DNA from: Desulfovibrionaceae bacterium
GTDB taxonomy: Bacteria > Desulfobacterota > Desulfovibrionia > Desulfovibrionales > Desulfovibrionaceae
NCBI GenBank assembly: GCA_030539415.1
Contig: JAUNSE010000049.1
Location: forward strand, 4,519 to 9,971
Length of the DNA stretch: 5,453 nt
Direction: 5' to 3'
The notes under the pieces are model-generated. The model ran no database searches and was not told where the DNA came from. It saw nothing but the letters and a program-made list of their open reading frames with translations. The translations under genes were made by a program, and so were the position numbers. Positions 1 to 3,733 of this stretch are shown piece by piece (position 1 is the first letter of the stretch; every line of letters begins with the position of its first letter).

Positions 1-1
1 T

Positions 2-52
2 CAGGAGGACGAGGCGCACGATGCCTCAAGGCTCACCGTGCATCAGAAATAG
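2..52 (+). CDS. C-terminal tail of an upstream gene (partial)
   Basis: The frame beginning at base 2 is open from the window edge and ends at a TAG at 50-52, giving the 16-residue tail QEDEAHDASRLTVHQK. This frame is preferred over the other two because the stop lies 10 bases before a compact terminator-like hairpin (63-83), as expected at the end of a gene. The tail is polar and carries no recognisable motif, so no function can be given. The gene may belong with the molybdenum-cofactor module that follows, but that is speculation. The fragment is too short to exclude chance. Confidence 0.35.
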   Translation, partial: QEDEAHDASRLTVHQK

Positions 53-62
53 CCGGCCCGCC

Positions 63-83
63 ATCCGGGACTGCCCGGATTTT
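63..83 (+). terminator. Rho-independent terminator (first of a tandem pair)
   Basis: A perfect 7-bp stem, ATCCGGG (63-69) with CCCGGAT (74-80), closes an ACTG tetraloop and runs into TTTT (80-83). The T-run follows only on the + strand, so it would end transcription coming from the left, most simply from the gene that stops at 52. The T-run is short, so efficiency may be partial. Confidence 0.6.
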
Positions 84-111
84 CCCGCAAATTCTTCAGT
101 CATCCCCCCTT

Positions 112-158
112 GGCGCAAAAGGCTGCATCCCGTGAGATGCGCCCCTTTGCGCCTTTTT
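112..158 (+). terminator. Rho-independent terminator or leader attenuator
   Basis: GGCGCAAA (112-119) pairs with TTTGCGCC (146-153). After a bulged A the stem continues as GG/CC (121-122 with 144-145), and an inner stem GCATC/GATGC (125-129 with 136-140) closes a 6-base loop. TTTTT (154-158) follows directly. Only the + strand has the T-run. It lies 44 bases before the next start codon, so it is either a second terminator for the upstream gene or an attenuator in the leader of the HD-protein gene. No convincing promoter is visible between it and the start codon. Confidence 0.65.
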
Positions 159-193
159 CGCACTTTATGCCCAAGAACAGCGTCCATTTTCCC

Positions 194-198
194 GGAGG
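194..198 (+). promoter_or_regulatory. Ribosome binding site fixing the start at 203
   Basis: GGAGG lies 4 bases before the ATG at 203, within GGAGGAGCG. The frame is open further upstream to a TTG at 110, but that codon abuts the terminator-like hairpin at 112-158 and has no comparable Shine-Dalgarno sequence. The ATG at 203 is therefore the better start. Confidence 0.75.
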
Positions 199-202
199 AG
201 CG

Positions 203-1453
203 ATGTCACAAGGCGAGCAGTGGTGCCTGCAGCCGTCAGACGGATCGGGCCGGCCCTTCATGCCCAGACGCAGCGTGCCCTGGCACTATCCCGACGACAT
301 GCCCTGGCTCGCGGCCAGGCAGTTTCCCGTCACGCCGGTGATTGCCGCCGGGGATGCGCTTTCCCGCACCCTTTTCCCCGACATGACCGCGGGCTGCTCC
401 GCACGCGGGGAAGGATCGGAGCCCTGCGGTCTCGCCCGTCTTGTGCGCCTCTACCGAAACCTCGGCCTTGAGCCCCTGGTGCTGGCCGACGGCCTTTTCT
501 TGTCCGAAGCTCGCGGCCGGGCCCGTGTGGAGCTTCGCGAAGCGCTCTCACTGGGTGTCCGGGTCTCGCTTCTCCCGCCGTCACAATCCCTCTGGAGCGT
601 GCTGGCCCGCCTTGTTTCCGGGCCATGCCTGCTGCATCCGGCCGAAGCGGCTCTCGCGCGCAGGAGCGGCCTTGTTCTTCTGCTGCAGGAGGCGGCCGAA
701 CGGCATCTGGAAAGGGAGACCGCCCCCCTCCGCGACAGTCTGCGCCCGGCCGCGGGCAGCGCCCGCGGCTGGCCCGTGCTGCTGGGCAAGGCAACCGTGG
801 CCGCCCTGGCCGAAGGCTCGCTTCCCTCAAAACTCGATGCCATCCCCGCCTTTGACAATGCCGACGAGCTCTGCGCCGAGATTCTGCCCGGCGTCCTGCG
901 CATGAGGGACATGCCCGACGGCACATGGCTTCCCGCCATGTCGGCGCTGCGCCTGCTCGAGCTTGTCCATGTGCCGGACAGAGGCATACGCCACGCCGAG
1001 GCAGTGGCCGCAGTGGCCGCCGCGCTGGCCCAGCGCGGTCTTCTCTGCGGCATGGACGTCAATCCCGAGCTCGCCCGCGCAGCCGGTCTTGTCCATGACA
1101 TCGCCAAGGGCAATGCCCGTCACGAAACCGTGGGCGGCCTCTGGCTCGAGAGCCTGGGGCTTTCCGCCATGGCCCGCTGCGTGCGCGATCACCGCGACCT
1201 TGTCCTAGCCGGAAAAAAGGCCGTGACCGAGCGGGAGCTGGTCTACCTGGCCGACAAGTACTGCTTCGGGGCCCGCTTCGTGCCCCTTGCCGAGCGCTTC
1301 GGCCAGAAGAAGGAGCTCTACCGCACCCAGGCCAGGGCCGTGGCCGGCATAGAGAAACGGCTCGGGCACGCGAGGGCGCTCGAGGCGCGGCTCACCGGCG
1401 AGATCGGCTGCTCGCCCGAACGCATTGCCAGCCTGACGCTGACCGGCCGCTGA
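203..1453 (+). CDS. Fusion of degenerate MobA/MocA-like nucleotidyltransferase and HD phosphohydrolase domain
   Basis: A 416-residue, probably cytoplasmic protein with two parts. The C-terminal half (about 245-400) is a complete HD domain: H264 in IRHAEAVA, the H298-D299 pair in LVHDIAKG, H307, H330 in VRDHRDL and D351 in YLADKYC. These are the usual metal ligands of HD phosphohydrolases, so phosphate-ester hydrolysis is likely; the substrate is unknown. The N-terminal part (about 40-235) follows the layout of MobA/MocA-like cofactor nucleotidyltransferases: a strand and turn PVIAAGDALSR at 45-55, a helix then strand at 77-96, and a GWPVLLGK segment at 189-196. The expected LAAGxSxRMG..K loop is absent, and the usual Pro-Val-Asp metal site reads HPAEAAL (145-151). 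This half is probably catalytically weak or dead; its assignment is less certain than the HD domain. The gene precedes a histidine phosphatase and xdhC on the same strand, which suggests a role in nucleotide-bearing molybdenum-cofactor maturation. A similar fused protein near molybdenum-hydroxylase genes of Desulfovibrio is recalled but was not checked. Confidence 0.8.
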   Translation: MSQGEQWCLQPSDGSGRPFMPRRSVPWHYPDDMPWLAARQFPVTPVIAAGDALSRTLFPDMTAGCSARGEGSEPCGLARLVRLYRNLGLEPLVLADGLFLSEARGRARVELREALSLGVRVSLLPPSQSLWSVLARLVSGPCLLHPAEAALARRSGLVLLLQEAAERHLERETAPLRDSLRPAAGSARGWPVLLGKATVAALAEGSLPSKLDAIPAFDNADELCAEILPGVLRMRDMPDGTWLPAMSALRLLELVHVPDRGIRHAEAVAAVAAALAQRGLLCGMDVNPELARAAGLVHDIAKGNARHETVGGLWLESLGLSAMARCVRDHRDLVLAGKKAVTERELVYLADKYCFGARFVPLAERFGQKKELYRTQARAVAGIEKRLGHARALEARLTGEIGCSPERIASLTLTGR

Positions 1454-1514
1454 CGGCTGACGCCCGGGCTTTTCACCGCCCAGGACAGGCTCTTCCCAAA
1501 CTCACCAGCCACGC

Positions 1515-1530
1515 GCAGCCACAAGGCTGC
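1515..1530 (+). promoter_or_regulatory. Hairpin abutting the phosphatase ribosome binding site
   Basis: A perfect 6-bp stem, GCAGCC (1515-1520) with GGCTGC (1525-1530), closes an ACAA tetraloop. The Shine-Dalgarno AAGGA (1531-1535) begins at the very next base. No T-run follows, so it is not a terminator. It could affect ribosome loading or protect a processed mRNA end, but it may be chance in GC-rich DNA. Confidence 0.35.
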
Positions 1531-1540
1531 AAGGAAATCC

Positions 1541-2188
1541 ATGACCCAGTCCGCCGATTCCGCTTGTCCCGCCACTTCAGCTCAGGCTCAGGACGGCAGA
1601 GCCGCCAGATCCATCTGGCTCTTCCGCCACGGAGCCCTTGTCCCCAATCCCGAGCGCCGCTTTGTGGGGCAGCGGGATGTCGAGCTCTCCGCGCACGGCA
1701 GGGCGTCCTTCGAGGCGCTGGCCGCGCGCTTTGCCGAGGTCCATGCCGACAATCCTCCGCAGGCCTTCTTCTGCTCCGATTCTAGCCGCGGCATAGCCTG
1801 CGCGGACATGCTTCGCCGGGCCTTCCGCCCCAGGGGAGGCACCATGCCGGTCATCGCCGACAGAGGCTTTCGGGAAATCAGCCTGGGCGCCTGGGAGGGA
1901 CTGACCAAGGAAGAGGTGGAGCGCCGCTTTCCCGGAGCGCTTGCGGAGCGGGACAGAAACTGGGCGGACTACGCGCCCGCAGGCGGGGAATCCTTCGCCA
2001 TGCTGTCGAGCCGCGCCCTCATGGCCCTGGTGCGGGCCCGCATGCACTGTCCCGAAGGCATGCTGGTGGTTGTGGGGCATGCCTCCTTCAACCGCTGCGT
2101 TTTGGCCGACTATCTGGCCCTGCCGCTCTGCGAGGCCCGCCGCATTCCGCAGGAGTACGGCTGCATGGCCTGCCTTGAAAACCGCTAG
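1541..2188 (+). CDS. Histidine phosphatase family protein (CobC/PhoE-like)
   Basis: A 215-residue protein with the full histidine-phosphatase active site. R29-H30-G31 in LFRHGAL supplies the histidine that is phosphorylated in catalysis. R83 in SDSSRG, E112 in FREISLGAWEG and H180 in VVGHASFNR complete the phosphate pocket. The segment VGQRDVELSAHG (42-53) and the GGESF motif (148-152) resemble alpha-ribazole phosphatases (CobC) and PhoE-type phosphatases rather than glycolytic phosphoglycerate mutases. The length is normal for the family. The first 22 residues are a polar, Ala/Ser-rich extension with no hydrophobic stretch, so it is probably cytoplasmic. The ATG at 1541 has AAGGA five bases upstream. 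It sits between the HD-domain fusion and xdhC, so a phosphate ester or nucleotide related to molybdenum cofactor is a plausible substrate. A cobalamin role cannot be excluded from sequence, but no cobalamin genes are present here. Family is secure; substrate is inference. Confidence 0.9.
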   Translation: MTQSADSACPATSAQAQDGRAARSIWLFRHGALVPNPERRFVGQRDVELSAHGRASFEALAARFAEVHADNPPQAFFCSDSSRGIACADMLRRAFRPRGGTMPVIADRGFREISLGAWEGLTKEEVERRFPGALAERDRNWADYAPAGGESFAMLSSRALMALVRARMHCPEGMLVVVGHASFNRCVLADYLALPLCEARRIPQEYGCMACLENR

Positions 2189-2204
2189 ACGCACGTCGGA
2201 ATAC

Positions 2205-2218
2205 CGCATGCGCATGCG
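2205..2218. repeat. 14-bp perfect palindrome between phosphatase and xdhC
   Basis: CGCATGCGCATGCG is identical to its reverse complement and consists of two GCATGC units. It starts 16 bases after the phosphatase stop codon and 81 bases before the xdhC start. It could be an operator for a dimeric regulator, but it matches no site I recognise, and short palindromes are fairly frequent in GC-rich DNA. Confidence 0.4.
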
Positions 2219-2221
2219 CCT

Positions 2222-2241
2222 GCGCCGCGGACGTGCGGCGC
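2222..2241 (+). other. Intergenic 7-bp hairpin upstream of xdhC
   Basis: GCGCCGC (2222-2228) pairs perfectly with GCGGCGC (2235-2241) around a GGACGT loop. The following bases are CCCCTTCCCTT, with no real T-run, so an intrinsic terminator is unlikely. It could be an mRNA-stability or partial pausing element between the phosphatase and xdhC. Confidence 0.4.
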
Positions 2242-2287
2242 CCCTTCCCTTCAGCATATTGCATAACCCAAGTCAGCCCCGGGCTGC

Positions 2288-2292
2288 AGGAG
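2288..2292 (+). promoter_or_regulatory. Ribosome binding site fixing the xdhC start at 2299
   Basis: AGGAG lies 6 bases before the ATG at 2299. The frame stays open upstream to a GTG at 2233, but that codon falls inside the loop of the hairpin at 2222-2241. The 22 extra residues it would add resemble no part of the XdhC family. Confidence 0.7.
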
Positions 2293-2298
2293 CAGGAC

Positions 2299-3372
2299 AT
2301 GTCCATAGTGGAAAGCATCTGCCGCGAACTGAAAGCGAAAAAACGACTTGCCCTTGTCAGCGTGGTGCGTCAGCTGGCCTCCGCTCCGCGGCACACGGGC
2401 GCAACCATGCTCGTCGGCGAGGAAGGCCTTGTTGACGGCACCATTGGCGGCGGCATTCTGGAGAAAAAGGCTCTGGACAGGGCGCGCGAGGTCATCGAGA
2501 GCGGCCTTTGCCAGTTCATGGACGCTGACCTTTCCGCCGGCGAAGCGGCCTCCATCGGCATGATCTGCGGAGGCTCGGTGCGCCTCTTTCTGGAGCCCGT
2601 GCAGCCGGACGGGCGCACCACGGTGCTCTACGAGCGCCTGCTCGTGGCCGAGCGCTGCGCAGACGACATGTTCTCGGTCGTTCCCGTCACCGCCCCGGGC
2701 CAGCGCCGCGTCTGCCGGGTCCACGCGGACAAGTGGCCGCTGCCGGTCATGGTGAGCCACGCCGTGAAGGATCTGATGGCCGAAACAGGCCTCTCCTGTC
2801 CGTCCGAACTCAACCTGGGCCTCGGCCAGCACTTTGTCATCGAGCCCTGGCAGAGCCCCTGGCGCGTCAACTTCATGGGCGGAGGCCACGTCTGTCTGGC
2901 CACCGCGAAAATCGCCGCCCTTGCCGGCTTCACCTACACCGTCACGGACGACAGGGAGGAGTTCTCCAACAGCGAGCGCTTCCCCGATGCGGCAGCCGTC
3001 CATACCGTGCCGGGCTTTGCGAACTGCTTCGAGGGGCTCGCCCCGGGGCGCAAGAGCTTTGTGCTGATCCTGACCAGAGGCCATCAGCACGACAGGAACG
3101 TTCTTTCCCAGGCCCTGCGCACGCAGGCCGGCTACATCGGCATGATAGGCTCCGCAAAAAAGATGCAGGCCGTCTTCGCCTCCCTCAGGGAGGAGGGCTT
3201 CAATGACGAGGATCTTGCCCGCGTGAACCTGCCTGTGGGTCTCTCCATCGGCGCCGAGACGCCCGAGGAGATCGGCGTGAGCATCGTCGCCCAGCTCATC
3301 GCGGCCAGAGCCGTGCAGCACGGCGGACGCCGCCATCTCGACCCTGCCCTCGCGGGCAGCGTCAGACCGTAG
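2299..3372 (+). CDS. xdhC: XdhC/CoxI family molybdenum-cofactor maturation protein
   Basis: A 357-residue protein with both XdhC/CoxI domains. The N-terminal domain (about 10-100) has SAPRHTGATMLVG (28-40), the glycine-rich DGTIGGGILEKKAL (46-59) and the conserved MICGG (88-92) with Cys90. The C-terminal Rossmann-like domain begins at VNFMGGGHV (190-198) and continues through TDDREEFSNSERFPDA, the ILTRGHQHD stretch, GYIGMIGSAKK, and LPVGLSIGAETPEEI near the end. XdhC-type proteins bind molybdenum cofactor, help sulfurate it with a cysteine desulfurase, and deliver it to apo-enzymes of the xanthine dehydrogenase/aldehyde oxidoreductase family; this is family knowledge. The length is typical and nothing is truncated. 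It is the third gene of a same-strand run with the HD fusion and the phosphatase, which supports a common role in cofactor finishing. No hydroxylase structural subunit or desulfurase is visible here. A 6-bp hairpin (3344-3359) lies inside the last codons but lacks an adjacent T-run. Confidence 0.92.
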   Translation: MSIVESICRELKAKKRLALVSVVRQLASAPRHTGATMLVGEEGLVDGTIGGGILEKKALDRAREVIESGLCQFMDADLSAGEAASIGMICGGSVRLFLEPVQPDGRTTVLYERLLVAERCADDMFSVVPVTAPGQRRVCRVHADKWPLPVMVSHAVKDLMAETGLSCPSELNLGLGQHFVIEPWQSPWRVNFMGGGHVCLATAKIAALAGFTYTVTDDREEFSNSERFPDAAAVHTVPGFANCFEGLAPGRKSFVLILTRGHQHDRNVLSQALRTQAGYIGMIGSAKKMQAVFASLREEGFNDEDLARVNLPVGLSIGAETPEEIGVSIVAQLIAARAVQHGGRRHLDPALAGSVRP

Positions 3373-3512
3373 GGGGCGATGCCTTTTTTGCGGCTCCGCG
3401 GGGTGCTGCCCGACTGCGCGCAAGGCTCGGGCGTCAATGCCGCCCCGCCGGAAAAACGGCGTCCGCGGTCGCGGCCCAACCTCTGTCCGGAACACGCCTT
3501 TCTGCGCTTTGC

Positions 3513-3530
3513 CCCATGCATCGGCATGGG
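3513..3530 (+). other. 7-bp hairpin with tetraloop
   Basis: CCCATGC (3513-3519) pairs perfectly with GCATGGG (3524-3530) around ATCG. A second hairpin, GCCGG/CCGGC around TCTT (3536-3549), follows five bases later. Neither is followed by a T-run on either strand, so they are not intrinsic terminators. They may be RNA structure or protein sites, or chance in GC-rich DNA. Confidence 0.35.
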
Positions 3531-3611
3531 AAATGGCCGGTCTTCCGGCTGTTTGACAGTCGCTTCACCCGTCTTTGCGGCCTCAAGGTCTTCCCTTTTT
3601 TGTTTTTGGCG

Positions 3612-3632
3612 TATAGAGTGAAGGCCTATAGG
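3612..3632 (+). promoter_or_regulatory. Possible promoter -10 region for the EF-G-like gene or a small RNA
   Basis: Two -10-like hexamers, TATAGA (3612-3617) and TATAGG (3627-3632, within the palindrome CCTATAGG), lie in the most AT-rich part of the gap. No well-spaced good -35 box accompanies either one. A transcript starting here would pass through the hairpin at 3651-3693 before reaching the EF-G-like gene. This is a weak call. Confidence 0.2.
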
Positions 3633-3650
3633 ATTCAAACAGGAACAGAT

Positions 3651-3700
3651 CACCCGGACCCTGACGGTCTGGCATGGCCGCCGGGTCCGGGTGTTTCTTT
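3651..3700 (+). terminator. Intrinsic-terminator-like hairpin upstream of the EF-G-like gene
   Basis: CACCCGGACCC (3651-3661) pairs perfectly over 11 bp with GGGTCCGGGTG (3683-3693), and TTTCTTT (3694-3700) follows. The 21-base loop is longer than usual and has minor internal pairing. The 5' arm can instead pair locally: CCGGACC (3654-3660) with GGTCTGG (3666-3672), 7 bp with one G-U pair and a 5-base loop. The two folds exclude each other. It may terminate the xdhC transcript or a small RNA, or act as an attenuator for the EF-G-like gene 33 bases downstream. Confidence 0.6.
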
Positions 3701-3733
3701 GAGTTATGTCCACGTCAACTCTGGGAGTACACC

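Larger units (their letters stand above)
3373..3733 (+). other. 361-base non-coding region between xdhC and the EF-G-like gene
   Basis: No convincing gene is seen here. Short frames exist on both strands, but none has a good ribosome site or recognisable sequence. The first half is GC-rich; the stretch around 3590-3650 is clearly AT-richer, as promoter or RNA-leader DNA often is. Short hairpins occur at 3446-3461 (CGCCG/CGGCG around GAAAAA), 3513-3530, 3536-3549 and 3651-3693. No tRNA, tmRNA, SRP RNA or 6S RNA signature was found by eye. The region probably holds the EF-G-like gene's promoter and leader, and possibly a small RNA. Confidence 0.6.

Noticed and set aside
110..202. Upstream TTG extension of the HD-domain fusion.
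   Set aside because: It would start beside a terminator-like stem and translate through it, whereas the ATG at 203 has a strong GGAGG.
451..1113. A 220-codon minus-strand frame opposite the HD fusion.
   Set aside because: Ser/Arg/Ala-rich sequence typical of an antisense shadow. The + strand gene has conserved HD motifs across this stretch.
2233..2298. Upstream GTG extension of xdhC.
   Set aside because: The GTG falls in the loop of an intergenic hairpin, has no ribosome site, and adds residues unlike the family. The ATG at 2299 has a good AGGAG.
3553..3558. A perfect TTGACA, possible -35 box.
   Set aside because: The bases 16 to 18 positions downstream are GC-rich with no -10-like hexamer, so it does not form a plausible promoter.
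3595..3607. T-rich run as a possible terminator tail.
   Set aside because: No stem of more than about four pairs precedes it.
3379..3621. An 80-codon open frame on the + strand between xdhC and the EF-G-like gene.
   Set aside because: It runs through several hairpins and has no ribosome site. Its composition shows no protein-like pattern and no motif.
3627..3642. GGATTCAAACAGG resembling a tRNA T-arm.
   Set aside because: The bases flanking the loop do not pair, and there is no acceptor stem or anticodon arm on either strand.
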